NCBI GenBank assembly: GCA_963735495.1
Contig: CAVTLG010000002.1
Span: 1 to 64,000, forward strand
Length of the DNA stretch: 64,000 bases
DNA from: CAVTLG01 sp963735495
GTDB taxonomy: Bacteria; Chloroflexota; Ktedonobacteria; Ktedonobacterales; Ktedonobacteraceae
Reading direction: 5' to 3'
Made by a program: the position numbers and the translations under genes. Under the pieces are notes generated by a model. That model was given only the letters and a program-made list of their open reading frames with translations, had not been told where the DNA came from and searched no databases. Positions 50,261-59,867 of this stretch are shown one piece after another; position 1 is the first letter of the stretch, and every line of letters begins with the position of its first letter.

Positions 50261-53118
50261 AGACACCCCATCTCGTCCTGTATGTCCGTCCATCACGTGC
50301 GTCGGGCGCACGTGATCTCCCCGCCCTGGAAACCGCTTTCGCCGGACTGGCCCTTGATGAACACACGGCCCTTGCACTGGAAATTGCTGCGACCTCCACC
50401 GAGCGCCAGTTTTTGCTGCGCGCCGAGCAGGCCGCTGCGCTTTCCCACCTGGCACGCCAGATTCAGGGGCGCTACCCCCAGGCGGTCATTGAACCAGCAT
50501 CTGCTGATCCATTGGTGTGCTTGCCGGGCGAAGCGTGTTCCGTGCTCGAATTACGGCCAGGAGCTGCCGTCTCCCTGCCCCTGCGCTCCTGGAAGACTCG
50601 GGAACTCATCCTGGAGGGGACAGACCCGCTCCTGGGGATTCTGGCGGCTTTTGGTGCGCTTCCTCCAGGGACGCGTGCGGTGGCACACCTCGCGTTAGTA
50701 CCCGCGTCCCCTATCTGGTCAGCATCCTCCCGCCGAGACATGCTGGAGCATCCGTTGCCGCGTGAAGGGGCCCGCACCCATGGTGGAGTGCCGGAGAAAA
50801 GCTTCAAAGACGTGCTCCTGCTGTTCCCGTTGGTGCTGGTGCTCTTCTGCTTTTATCTCTTCCATGGATTGCTTCCCGCCTTTCTCCTGCTCGCAGGAGA
50901 ACGCCTGCTCCGCGGACAAGCGCCGTATCTGACCACGACCGAGACGATCTCGGTGCTGCTTGGTGCAGGCGTGTTGCTCCTGGTGCTCTTTGGTGGCGTG
51001 TCCCTGACCATGCTGCTGGTCAGTCGCTTTGGGACTCCTCGCATCGATGATCCTCGCCTGGTGGCAGAAAAAACGGCCCGCCCGGCCTATCGTGTGCGGC
51101 TGCGGCTCTTTGTCTTTGCCCCTGCACCACGCGTGAGGAGGATCTGGAAGCGGCTTCCTGCATGGTTCACCCGACGACGCGTGCAACCCTCTGACGTTCG
51201 GGCCTTCTGGCGCTATCTTTGCGCCTCCTGGCAGGCTTTCTCTCAGTACAGACAGATCAGTCGGGCACAGCAGAAGGAACGGGAAGCGCTCTTACAGACA
51301 CTGGCAGCCTCGTATCGCCAGTATCACCTCGCGGCAGGTGGCTATTTTCTCCCGCGCATGCTTTCCCGGCGGCACGTCCGCCGACTGCTCGTCCCTGTGG
51401 CACGTCGCTGGCTCCGTCGCTCTGGCTGGGCATCGGATCTATTGCGTTCCACCCATTATCTCAGTGTCGCGGACCTGGCCGCGCTCTGGCATTTGCCACA
51501 AGCCCCCGATCTCCTGGATCTGGCGTATGTGGAACATGCCACCATGCGGACGCTGCTTTCCCCATCTGTCCTGACACAGGGGCAGGGATATCACCTGGGA
51601 ACATCGACCCATGCGGGGCACACGCTGCCGGTCTTTCTTCCGTTTGCCTGTTTACTCCAAAATGTGCTGGCGGTAGCCTCAACCGGAAAGGGCAAAAGCA
51701 ATCTCCTTTACCATCTCACGCGTGCATTTGCCTTAGGTCGTCTCCTCAAGCGCTCGGATGTGCCTGACGGAGCCATGGTCATTGATTTCCACGGCGACCT
51801 CGTGCGCCAGATCTCGGGCTCCCTGCCGCCAGAACTGGTTGATGATATGCTTCTGATCAACCTGGCTGATCGAGCCTATCCCATCGCCCTGAACCCCCTC
51901 GATATGTCGACGGGAAAAGATCGCGATAAAATGATCGATAATCTCATTGCAGTGGTAGAGAGCCTCTGGTCAACGTCGTATGGCCCCCGGACCGAAAGTT
52001 TTCTGGAATACAGTTGTAAGACGCTGGCTGAGGCCAACCTGCGCCTGATTGCGAATGATCCGGTGAACGGACCAGACCGTCAATATACGCTGCTGGATGT
52101 GGTTCCGCTGCTCCGTCGGACCAGCTTTCGGAACACGGTCCTGGAGCACGTAAAAGATCCCTTCCTGGTGAACTGGTGGCACCAGTATTATGAACTGCTG
52201 GATGCCCGACAGCAAGCCGATTTTACGAGCTCACTCATCACGAAACTGGCGAAATTTTCGAGTAGTCAGGTCATTCGGCGCATCCTGGGACAGCCTCGCT
52301 CGACGATTGATCTGAGCGACCTCATTCGTCAGAACAAGATTATTCTGTTTGATTGCGCCTCTGGGGACATTGGCGTGGACATGGCTGCGTTGTTCGGTAG
52401 TCTGTTCGTTGGTTTTTTCCAGACGGCGCTTCAGGAGCAGGCGCAATTGCGCCCGGAGGAGCGGCACCGCTTCCTGGTGGTGATTGATGAGTTTCAAGCG
52501 CTGGCAGGGATCAATTATCAGTCCATGCTGGCAGAGTTGCGTAAATATGGCGGCAGTTTCGCACTGGCGACGCAATCCATGGCCTACCTGGATCGCTTTG
52601 ACAAGACGCTGCGTGCGACGGTCCTCGCCAACATGGAACATCTCTTCGCCTTTGCGATCGCGGATGAGGATGCGCGCCTTCTCCGCTTGCCTGGGGTGGA
52701 GCCGGAGGACCTGGTCCACCTGCCCAACTATTCCTGTTATGTTCGGCTTGCCCTGGGCGGCGTGCGTCTTCCGGTGTTCTCTCTGCGGCTGGATGCCCCG
52801 GTCCCCGCACATGAGGCCCAGCAGCAAGACATTGTCAATCAGTGTCAACGGCGCTATGGCCGTCCCGTGGGAGAGGTGGATCGTCTCCTGCAAGCGAGCT
52901 TAGCTCGCCAGGAAGGAGCCGTGGGCACGGGGAGCGGATGGGATCTGGGCGAGGTGGAAACGGTGGCCGAAGCCCTAGAGCGTCTCAACAAGAAGCGCAA
53001 ACGAGGCAGTGGAGCCACGAAAAAGGAAGGGAAAGCAACAGACGGAGGCCAGAGCAGCGACGAGGGAACACCACAACACGTGATGTATGACAACCTGGAT
53101 GATGATCTTCCCCTGTAA
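50257..53118 (+). CDS. TraG/VirD4-type coupling ATPase
   Basis: 953 aa, starting in the VirB4 stop. The N-terminal region is soluble; two membrane segments lie at about 190-220 (LLLFPLVLVLFCFYLFHGLL) and 230-260. The ATPase has Walker A ASTGKGKSN (about 473), then MVIDFHGDLVRQ, Walker B FLVVIDEFQAL (about 738) and ALATQSMAYLDRF. Family role: coupling proteins recruit the relaxosome DNA to the channel. The C-terminus is Lys/Arg/Gly-rich. Unlike classical VirD4, the long N-terminal soluble part is unusual. The gene looks intact and is followed by the replication-relaxation gene after 30 bases. Confidence 0.88.
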   Translation: MKTPHLVLYVRPSRASGARDLPALETAFAGLALDEHTALALEIAATSTERQFLLRAEQAAALSHLARQIQGRYPQAVIEPASADPLVCLPGEACSVLELRPGAAVSLPLRSWKTRELILEGTDPLLGILAAFGALPPGTRAVAHLALVPASPIWSASSRRDMLEHPLPREGARTHGGVPEKSFKDVLLLFPLVLVLFCFYLFHGLLPAFLLLAGERLLRGQAPYLTTTETISVLLGAGVLLLVLFGGVSLTMLLVSRFGTPRIDDPRLVAEKTARPAYRVRLRLFVFAPAPRVRRIWKRLPAWFTRRRVQPSDVRAFWRYLCASWQAFSQYRQISRAQQKEREALLQTLAASYRQYHLAAGGYFLPRMLSRRHVRRLLVPVARRWLRRSGWASDLLRSTHYLSVADLAALWHLPQAPDLLDLAYVEHATMRTLLSPSVLTQGQGYHLGTSTHAGHTLPVFLPFACLLQNVLAVASTGKGKSNLLYHLTRAFALGRLLKRSDVPDGAMVIDFHGDLVRQISGSLPPELVDDMLLINLADRAYPIALNPLDMSTGKDRDKMIDNLIAVVESLWSTSYGPRTESFLEYSCKTLAEANLRLIANDPVNGPDRQYTLLDVVPLLRRTSFRNTVLEHVKDPFLVNWWHQYYELLDARQQADFTSSLITKLAKFSSSQVIRRILGQPRSTIDLSDLIRQNKIILFDCASGDIGVDMAALFGSLFVGFFQTALQEQAQLRPEERHRFLVVIDEFQALAGINYQSMLAELRKYGGSFALATQSMAYLDRFDKTLRATVLANMEHLFAFAIADEDARLLRLPGVEPEDLVHLPNYSCYVRLALGGVRLPVFSLRLDAPVPAHEAQQQDIVNQCQRRYGRPVGEVDRLLQASLARQEGAVGTGSGWDLGEVETVAEALERLNKKRKRGSGATKKEGKATDGGQSSDEGTPQHVMYDNLDDDLPL

Positions 53119-53148
53119 CCCTCAAGGAATCAGAGAAAGAAGGCTCCT

Positions 53149-55182
53149 ATGCCACAGCGTCTGCAACCCGCACCACCCCTCGTTCTGACCGCAGGAGCAG
53201 AACGGTTACTCCATTGGCTCGCGCGCTATCCCTTTCAGCGAGCACAAGATCTCGTCGTGGCCCTCGCGCCCTGGGAACGGAGAACCACCGTCTATGCCCA
53301 TCTTGCCGACCTCGAACAGGAACACCTCATCGAAGCGCTCCGCGCAGGCATCGCAGGACGAAAGCGTCTCTATGCTCTCAGCCCGCTTGGATCCTATGTG
53401 CTCGATGGGCTGGCCTATCAAGGAGATCCGACCAATGGGGAGAAACTCGCACGCTGGCAGCGCTGGGAACACCAGGGCATTGGTCCCTGTGTGCAGGAAG
53501 GTCGAGAACGATTGGTCCGGTTGTTCCCACGGTTACCGTTGTTGTTGCTGGTGCAGGAACAGATGAACAGCCTGGTCACGCACGCGGGACGCGCGCTTGC
53601 GCGCTCAGGACACCCGGCTAGCATGGTTGGCTGGAGTTGGCTCCGCGATTATGGGTTGACCTTCCGCACTCCTCGCGACCAGGCGCTCCGCTTTCAGGTC
53701 GAGGGCGCACTCGCGCTCTGTCTGCGCTTTGCAGAGGATCACGCATCCGCCGTGGAAGCGTGGTATACGCTGTTTGTGCTGTATTGCCCCATTGATGAGG
53801 TGAGGCTCATGCGGGTGCGCCTGGATCGCTTGCTTCGGTGGCGTGAATCAGCCGAACGCACCGCTGTCTATAGCCAGATGCCTCCCATCCTCATTTTAGC
53901 CACGACCGAACGTCAGGCGGAGTGGTGGCAACAAGCAACAAGACAAGCTGCATCGCAGCTGCGGGTCGATCTCCCCCTTGGGGCGATGACCTGTCTTCCA
54001 AGTGGAGAGGAGCCAGTGCCAAACCTGTGGCACGCGACGTTTCGGCGGCTTGGCACTGGGGAGGTATGCCACTTACACGAGCTTTTCCATCCCTGGTCCG
54101 CTCCTGCGGTTCCAGAACTCCTCGCGTTGCGTGGGGAAGCCACTGATCACACGGTGGTGGGAGCACACGGGGCGAAGCGCGAACTGCATCTGCTGCTTCC
54201 CCCACGCCTGCGCACCCGCTCCTATGCACTATGCGACGCGTCTGCTTATGCACGGCAACCGGAGCCAGCTCAGGAGAATCGTCGCAACCATACGTTGGAG
54301 TATCGCCAGGCCAGTGTCACATTGACCCCACGGCAGTGGGACATCCTGCACCTGTGTTTTGCCCATCCATTCCTCTCCCGCGACGACCTTGCTCAGTTGC
54401 TGGGGCTAAGCCACACGACGACCAATCAACTCCTGGCTGCACTCGAACATGTGCGCTATCTGGCCTGCGTGGATACCATCGTGGGGAACCGTTGGCAGGT
54501 GGCAGAAGCTGGGTTGCGGGCGCTCGCACGTCTTGCTGGCTGTCATGTCCATCGCCTGATCCGTTTTCCAAAGGAAGAGGGCAAGCCCCTGGTACAGCGT
54601 GGCGTACCTGGGCTGCTGCATCAAATTCGTCATACCGCTGGTGTCTACGCCTTTTTTGCGCAGTTGACCCAGGCTCTTGCCGCCGTTCCTGATGCTGGTG
54701 TGCGCTGGTGGGAGACAGGAGTCATCAGTGAGCGGCATTTTTCTTTCCAGGACAAGACCTATCGATTTCGCCCGGATGCCCTGGCAAGTGTGCAATGTGG
54801 CGCACGGACGACACGCTTCTGGTTGGAGTGGGATCGGGGAACCATGACGCTCAAGGATCTGCGGGTGAAATTCACGACGTATGCCATGTATCTCGTGTCT
54901 CGCGAGTGGGCAAGCAGTTCCCCCACGCTGCCAGCCTTGCTCTGTGTCGCTCCAGACATGGGGCAGGAACAACGGTTGATCAAAGCCGCACGTCAGTATC
55001 TGGTCTCTGTCCCACGTGGTTTTCGCCTGTACACGGCGACGGCCCATCTCCTCATGACGCAAGGGATCCTCAGCCCGATCTGGCGACCACTGGAGAGAGC
55101 GCCGCGACCAACTCCAGGTGTGGAGGGCGAGGCAGTTCCTCGTCTGGCGCTTTTCCTGGACACGCAGGAGAAGACACAGTGA
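53149..55182 (+). CDS. replication-relaxation family protein
   Basis: AGAAAGAAGG precedes ATG 53149 (677 aa). There is an N-terminal winged helix (ERLLHWLARYPFQRAQDLVV, TTVYAHLADLEQEHLI) and a second one at about 385-450 (LTPRQWDILHLCFAHPFLSR, LSHTTTNQLLAAL). The C-terminal nuclease-like core has RFRPDALASV, FWLEWDRGTMTLKDLRVKF and TTYAMYL. The RPD...EWDRGT...K layout is typical of this plasmid and ICE family, thought to act in conjugative DNA processing. No canonical MOB relaxase is present in the window, so this protein is the best candidate for the nicking or accessory function. Confidence 0.85.
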   Translation: MPQRLQPAPPLVLTAGAERLLHWLARYPFQRAQDLVVALAPWERRTTVYAHLADLEQEHLIEALRAGIAGRKRLYALSPLGSYVLDGLAYQGDPTNGEKLARWQRWEHQGIGPCVQEGRERLVRLFPRLPLLLLVQEQMNSLVTHAGRALARSGHPASMVGWSWLRDYGLTFRTPRDQALRFQVEGALALCLRFAEDHASAVEAWYTLFVLYCPIDEVRLMRVRLDRLLRWRESAERTAVYSQMPPILILATTERQAEWWQQATRQAASQLRVDLPLGAMTCLPSGEEPVPNLWHATFRRLGTGEVCHLHELFHPWSAPAVPELLALRGEATDHTVVGAHGAKRELHLLLPPRLRTRSYALCDASAYARQPEPAQENRRNHTLEYRQASVTLTPRQWDILHLCFAHPFLSRDDLAQLLGLSHTTTNQLLAALEHVRYLACVDTIVGNRWQVAEAGLRALARLAGCHVHRLIRFPKEEGKPLVQRGVPGLLHQIRHTAGVYAFFAQLTQALAAVPDAGVRWWETGVISERHFSFQDKTYRFRPDALASVQCGARTTRFWLEWDRGTMTLKDLRVKFTTYAMYLVSREWASSSPTLPALLCVAPDMGQEQRLIKAARQYLVSVPRGFRLYTATAHLLMTQGILSPIWRPLERAPRPTPGVEGEAVPRLALFLDTQEKTQ

Positions 55183-55313
55183 TGTGGCCCGCAAAAACGA
55201 CCATATGGAGCCCGGATTCTCGTCCAGGTGTTTGCCCCATCATGGCTGAATTTCTCTTACACTGGAGAGAGAACGAGCAGATACAGTCAGTTCACATGAG
55301 AGGCAAGCAACCT

Positions 55314-55745
55314 ATGGAGAACCATCAGGAAGAGAAACGACGCGAAGGGGCTACGAAGCGATTTTGCGCAGGCCCACCCATCCCAGGACACCAGGTCCAG
55401 CATGACGAGGTTCGACGTGTCTGGATCATTGATCAGGTACTTCTGCTCTGTTCTGTGGCGGAATATCGCTGTTTGAACGTGCTCCTGGAGTCGGTGGATC
55501 GCTGCGTTCCCTTTGCAGCACTGGTAGCCTGTCTGGAATCGGCAGGCAGTGGCGCGAAGCAAGAGCGGATGCGCCTGGCACATATCATGAGTTCCTTGCG
55601 CCCGCGATTATGGCCGCTCGGCCTCGATATCGGAAGTGTCATGACCATTGGCTACATCCTCCTATCAGGAACACCAGGACAGACCGCTTCAGAACCTGTG
55701 CAGCTCTGCCCTGGTGAGGAGCGTGGGAAAGAAAGAATGCTATGA
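55314..55745 (+). CDS. OmpR/PhoB-type winged-helix DNA-binding protein
   Basis: ATG 55314 is preceded by GAGAGG; the frame is open much further upstream but only as a shadow of the replication-relaxation gene. The 143-aa protein has EVRRVWIIDQVLLLCSVAEY (strands and alpha-1), RCLNVLLESVDRCVPFAALV, IMSSLRPRLWPLGLDI and MTIGYILL. This is the effector-domain pattern of OmpR-type regulators without a receiver domain. It is co-transcribed with the transfer genes and overlaps the dehydrogenase-like gene by 4 bases. Possible regulator of transfer. Confidence 0.6.
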   Translation: MENHQEEKRREGATKRFCAGPPIPGHQVQHDEVRRVWIIDQVLLLCSVAEYRCLNVLLESVDRCVPFAALVACLESAGSGAKQERMRLAHIMSSLRPRLWPLGLDIGSVMTIGYILLSGTPGQTASEPVQLCPGEERGKERML

Positions 55746-56674
55746 ATCAAGAGCGTGAGCACGTCAGTTTTGTGGGTCTCGGTCCACTCGGGATGCCTCT
55801 CGCGTTGCATTTCCTGCAAGGAATCCAGGAAACGATGCAGTGTCACGTCTTCGATCCCCTGCCCGAACGCATGGAGCCGTTGGTGGCACGCGGAGCCTCT
55901 GCGGCAGATCGGCTCGAAACCGTTGCGCATCCGGGGTCGATGGTCTTCACCATGATTCCAGATGATCGCGTCTTCCTCCAAATGGCCCTGGGAGAAGATG
56001 GCATTCTGAAACAGCTTGGGTCGGGAGGCATCCATATCTCGCTCTCGCCTCTCTCGCCTCATGTTTCAATGCACCTGGAAAAGCGCTATCGAAAGCAGGG
56101 GAACACCTATCTGGCAGTAACGGTCCTGGGCTATCCTGAGATGGTCCTGCAGAAAGAGGCCGTGTTGTGTCTTGCAGGAGATACCACCGCAAAAAAACGC
56201 GTCTTTCCCCTCCTGATGACCATGAGTAATCATGTCTATGACCTTGGCGAGCCCATCGAACGAGCAACCATTGTCCATGCGTCAGCGACGACCTTCTGCG
56301 CGGTTCTCATGGAAGCCCTGGGAGAAATGGTCGCCTTGGGAGAAGTCTGTGGCATGAAACGGAGGCCGTTTTTACGCTGGCTGCTGGCGTCACCGCAGTT
56401 TCAGGGATACCTCCCAGCGCACGAGCGAAGCAGCATCGTCAAGCCAACCTCAGAGGAGGTTCGGTACTCGGTTGAAGAGGCACTCAAAGCAGTCGAAATG
56501 GCGATTCAGACGGGTCAGGAACACGAGCTGGATCTGCCCTGTGCCGATGTTGTCTATGAACGGCTCCTGTGTGCTCAAGAAGAAGAACATGGCAGTCAGG
56601 ATTGGACGATGCTCTCAACGTTCGCTCGCTCAGGAAGCACGTCCTCTCTCTTCGACACAGGAGACCATGGGTAG
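55742..56674 (+). CDS. beta-hydroxyacid dehydrogenase-like NAD(P)-binding protein
   Basis: The N-terminus FVGLGPLGMPLALHFL is the GxGxxG Rossmann motif of the 3-hydroxyisobutyrate/6-phosphogluconate dehydrogenase family. VFTMIPDDRVFLQM (T-x-L-P region) and the all-helical second domain (VHASATTFCAVLMEALGEMV, VEMAIQTGQEHELDLP) fit the 300-aa family length. The substrate-binding DAPVSGG motif is altered (AVTVLGYPE) and the catalytic Lys position is not obvious, so the protein may act on a different substrate (imine reductase-like) or lack activity. Starts in the stop of the wHTH gene. Confidence 0.75.
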   Translation: MNQEREHVSFVGLGPLGMPLALHFLQGIQETMQCHVFDPLPERMEPLVARGASAADRLETVAHPGSMVFTMIPDDRVFLQMALGEDGILKQLGSGGIHISLSPLSPHVSMHLEKRYRKQGNTYLAVTVLGYPEMVLQKEAVLCLAGDTTAKKRVFPLLMTMSNHVYDLGEPIERATIVHASATTFCAVLMEALGEMVALGEVCGMKRRPFLRWLLASPQFQGYLPAHERSSIVKPTSEEVRYSVEEALKAVEMAIQTGQEHELDLPCADVVYERLLCAQEEEHGSQDWTMLSTFARSGSTSSLFDTGDHG

Positions 56675-56720
56675 AAGATGGGTTTTCCTGTACTGTCTTT
56701 TTCGTTGCCGAATGATCGAT

Positions 56721-56738
56721 CCTCTCTTCGGAGAGAGG
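56721..56738 (+). terminator. stem-loop after the dehydrogenase-like gene
   Basis: CCTCTC (56721-56726) pairs with GAGAGG (56733-56738); an inner CTCTC-TTCG-GAGAG arrangement gives a stable UUCG-type loop. There is no long U-tract. The following 270 bases (to 57010) hold no supportable gene. Confidence 0.4.
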
Positions 56739-57010
56739 AGTAGGGAGGAGTGTCTCTCTTGTTTTGCAACAATGGCTGGATGCAGCCGCCTTTGTCATAT
56801 TCAGTGCAACGCTGCGTATTTTTCCAGCGTTCCTTGCACTCCTCAGATCATGCTGATCGTGCCAGGTGTTGGGTACACGCAGGTGCATCACCTTGATGAG
56901 GAGGGTGAGGAGTCCGAGCACGCGTTGCATCTCGTTGCTTAGTGAAACACAACCGTTATTCTAGACAAGCGGTCGTGCAGATATTTAGTTTCTACAATAA
57001 GGAGAATACG

Positions 57011-58249
57011 ATGGCATCAATGCAAGAAGAACACCAAAAAGATCTCTCCGCAGCTTTCCCTTCTCACCACGAGAGAAAGCTATCCTTGCTCTTCTTTCTC
57101 TCACTTGGTTTGGTCGCCAGCACAACGGTTGGATTTGGGAGTATCCTGGTGAATATTTTGCTCTTACCGGCAAAGTTGGCCTCATTGCAGACGAGTCCCA
57201 TGATGATGACCTACTCGCTGATCATTGCTGCTGGGGCGCTTGCTGCGGTCGTCAGTAACCCGCTGACTGGCGCGTTGATCGATCATGCCAGTCCTCGAAG
57301 AAAGTTTTTCCTCGCCGTTGGCACTGGCGTCTTTGCTTGTGCCTTTTTGCTTCTTGCGCAGGCAAGGACACTGATAGAGGTTGCCTTTGGCGTCATTCTT
57401 GCACAAGCAGCAAGTACGGGAATGCTGTATGCAGCGCTTGCGACCATGCTGCTTCAAGTTCCTCTGCGACAACGAGCGATGGCTTCGGCCATCATTGGCG
57501 TGTCCCCGCTGATGGGTGCTGTGGTTGGTCAATTCCTCGCGACTCAGGTGTTACACGGGAATATGGGAGCCGCCACCTATCTCTTCCTTGGCATCACGCT
57601 CATGGTTCTTTTACCGTTTGCTCTGTTCAGTGAGTCATTCCTCTCGGCAAGCGCATCATCAGCTCCCAGGGCGAGACGTCTCCCGCTATGGCAATCCCTG
57701 GGACACACATTGAGGAATAGGAACTTTTCCTGGACATGGGTCACGCGTTTTCTGGTGTGTTTATCCTACACCACAACGGTGAATTACTCCTCATTCTATC
57801 TTGGAACAACACAGCAACAACTCTTCTTCGGTGTCTCAGTTGGCATGCTTGTCATCGCTGCATTTGTCACTGGCAAGCTCTCAGATCATTTCCAGCACCG
57901 AAAAATGTTTGTCATCGGTGCGGGCCTTGCCTTCGGTGCGGGTCTCGTGCTGCTTGGATGGGAAAGAAGTGAATCAAGCCTCTTGCTGGCGTCTGCGCTC
58001 TTTGGGATAGGGTATGGAGCCTACCAGGCTTCGGATTTAGCGCTTGCCTCCCAGGTGTTGCCTCGTCTTGATGATGGGGGGCGCGATCTCGGGTTCATAA
58101 ATGCGGCCCTCTTTTTGCCAATGATGTTCGCGCCAGTTCTCGCGCTCGCAGTTCTTGCCCTGTTCCATTCATACGCTGCGCTGTGGATACTCCTGGCCGT
58201 AGGAGCATGGCTTGCCTCTGCCTGCATTTGTAACGTGAAAACAGCGTAG
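57011..58249 (+). CDS. MFS transporter
   Basis: AAGGAG precedes ATG 57011 (412 aa). Twelve hydrophobic segments are visible. The loop between segments 2 and 3 reads NPLTGALIDHASPRRKFFLA, the MFS signature (GxLaDrxGrR-type), and a second copy, GKLSDHFQHRKMFVIG, marks the symmetric half. The soluble N-terminus is short. Substrate unknown; drug or small-metabolite export is usual for this type. It is followed by a DAPG-hydrolase-like gene and a bicupin gene on the same strand, which suggests a small detoxification or catabolic cluster. Confidence 0.9.
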   Translation: MASMQEEHQKDLSAAFPSHHERKLSLLFFLSLGLVASTTVGFGSILVNILLLPAKLASLQTSPMMMTYSLIIAAGALAAVVSNPLTGALIDHASPRRKFFLAVGTGVFACAFLLLAQARTLIEVAFGVILAQAASTGMLYAALATMLLQVPLRQRAMASAIIGVSPLMGAVVGQFLATQVLHGNMGAATYLFLGITLMVLLPFALFSESFLSASASSAPRARRLPLWQSLGHTLRNRNFSWTWVTRFLVCLSYTTTVNYSSFYLGTTQQQLFFGVSVGMLVIAAFVTGKLSDHFQHRKMFVIGAGLAFGAGLVLLGWERSESSLLLASALFGIGYGAYQASDLALASQVLPRLDDGGRDLGFINAALFLPMMFAPVLALAVLALFHSYAALWILLAVGAWLASACICNVKTA

Positions 58250-58283
58250 TTCAACTGTCTGAAAAGGAGAAAGGGTCATTTCC

Positions 58284-58832
58284 ATGGTAAGCGAGCAAAC
58301 ATTCCAAGAAGGATACTACCGGACAGAAAATGGGGAATGGAAGATTGTCGTCAACCATGAGATCCCCAGCGTATTGCCTCACATGGTTGACTGGTGGTGG
58401 GACCATATGGATCGAAACACCTATGTCTTGTGGCATCCGACCGATCACCAGTCGTTTCAATGGATCGTTCCTCCAGAGAAGCATGGGCACGTTGGAGCAG
58501 TCCAACGTATCGAGGAGCTTCTCAACGGCATTGGCATTCGACCCGATGTCTTGCCTGTGCCCGCGACACTGTGTATCCGCTGGGAAGATGCAACGAACGT
58601 CGATACAGAGTATGCTCATGTTCTTCTCGCGACAGTGACGGGTGACGCCCAGGGAAGGTTGATGCATGAGTACGAGGAGATGACAGGAGGGCTGCGTATG
58701 CGCAGCCATTTTACCCTCGCAAAAGACACGCCTGAAATCATCGTTCAGGCACTCGTAGAGCACAACAAGCAGGAAATGAGCAATTTTTCCGCGTTTTTGC
58801 CCAGTTTGTATAGCAAAAGTTCGATCCTTTAA
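58284..58832 (+). CDS. DAPG hydrolase (PhlG)-like protein
   Basis: AAAAGGAG precedes ATG 58284 (182 aa). The segment LPHMVDWWWDHMDRNTYVLW followed by HPTDHQSF is the characteristic start of PhlG-like hydrolases. A metal-binding set of Glu/His follows (EDATNVDTEYAHV, MRSHF). PhlG cleaves a C-C bond in 2,4-diacetylphloroglucinol using zinc. The true enzyme is longer (about 290 aa), so this smaller relative may act on another aromatic. Probably in one transcript with the MFS gene (34-base gap). Confidence 0.65.
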   Translation: MVSEQTFQEGYYRTENGEWKIVVNHEIPSVLPHMVDWWWDHMDRNTYVLWHPTDHQSFQWIVPPEKHGHVGAVQRIEELLNGIGIRPDVLPVPATLCIRWEDATNVDTEYAHVLLATVTGDAQGRLMHEYEEMTGGLRMRSHFTLAKDTPEIIVQALVEHNKQEMSNFSAFLPSLYSKSSIL

Positions 58833-58858
58833 GGGGATCAAGTACAAGAAAGGAATGT

Positions 58859-59671
58859 GTGCATTCCTCTGCTGCCTTTCGGCAGCAGTCTTCTGCGCCA
58901 GTGGTTATGAGTCATCAAACAAGCATCTCCATTACTGATTGTAATGGACTTATTGCAACCTATGATCAACGTGGGGGGCACGGGACGATCTACACAAAGG
59001 CTCTTGCGGTTCCAGGGCATCTCGGAGCCCCATGGCGTCGCCTGGACTATGTGTCTCTTCCATCGAGGAGTGAGGGCAGCGCCTATGCTGGAATAGAGGA
59101 TATCCAAGTGCACACGGATGTCCTCTATTACATCATCCGAGGGTCAGGCACACTCACGCTCAATGGGCGTGAGCAGCTCGTTCCTGCGGATAGTCTTGTG
59201 GTTGCACCACGCGGGACCCATCACACGATCAGCAACGCTTCACTCGATCAAGCTCTGTCCTTGTTGGCCGTGGAGCTTCTCGCTCCTGAAACTGAATTGC
59301 TCAATCCTCCGACGGTCTTCCCCGCACTTCACTCACAGCTTGCTTCCACCAGCAAAAGCTTTCCTGCAAGTAAGGTGCCGTTGAGTACCATTATCGATCT
59401 GAAACCCTTGTTTTCGAGTGGAAGTTGGGGAACACTTTCGCTCATCTATCTTCCAGCAGGAGGACGCCTGTATGAACAGACCTTACCAGACGATCACAAT
59501 CTCTTCGTCCTCAGCGGCTTAGCCGTGATCCGAGCGTCAGGGAAAGCACACTACTCCACCGAAGATGGACTCAATGTGCTCGTCCCCGCTGGACTTCCAT
59601 GGAGTGTCAAGAACCGATCTAGCGTCGATGTGCTCGCTGTTTTATCGGTGAGAGTCCATCCTCAGTCATGA
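58859..59671 (+). CDS. bicupin protein
   Basis: Two cupin domains: the first around residues 70-135 (VHTDVLYYIIRGSGTLTLNG, then LVPADSLVVAPRGTHHTISN), the second around 190-265 (LYEQTLPDDHNLFVLSGLA, VLVPAGLPWSVKN). The first retains several His/Glu candidates for metal; the second has few. The start is uncertain: GTG 58859 has AAAGGA upstream; ATG 58907 lacks a ribosome site but starts closer to the conserved region. A perfect 8-bp hairpin (58869-58888, CTGCTGCC/GGCAGCAG) lies between the two. Possible dioxygenase or isomerase linked to the preceding PhlG-like gene. Confidence 0.75.
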   Translation: MHSSAAFRQQSSAPVVMSHQTSISITDCNGLIATYDQRGGHGTIYTKALAVPGHLGAPWRRLDYVSLPSRSEGSAYAGIEDIQVHTDVLYYIIRGSGTLTLNGREQLVPADSLVVAPRGTHHTISNASLDQALSLLAVELLAPETELLNPPTVFPALHSQLASTSKSFPASKVPLSTIIDLKPLFSSGSWGTLSLIYLPAGGRLYEQTLPDDHNLFVLSGLAVIRASGKAHYSTEDGLNVLVPAGLPWSVKNRSSVDVLAVLSVRVHPQS

Positions 59672-59867
59672 TGCAGCTTGGAGTTCTACGCAGGAACGTA
59701 TCCAACAGAAAGGAAATCATTCTCTGGATGGCGATCACAGCAGCATCATTCCATGCTCTTGCTATTGACACTCTCAACGACGAGGAGAAAAACGTCGTGA
59801 TCGTTTCCCCTCTCCCAGACATTTTCAATGGGGGAAGTTCCCTCCGCTCATACTGAAAGGAAACGCT

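Noticed and set aside
54795..55313. Upstream extension of the wHTH gene
   Set aside because: This part of the frame lies over the end of the replication-relaxation gene and reads as its shadow; the supported start is 55314.
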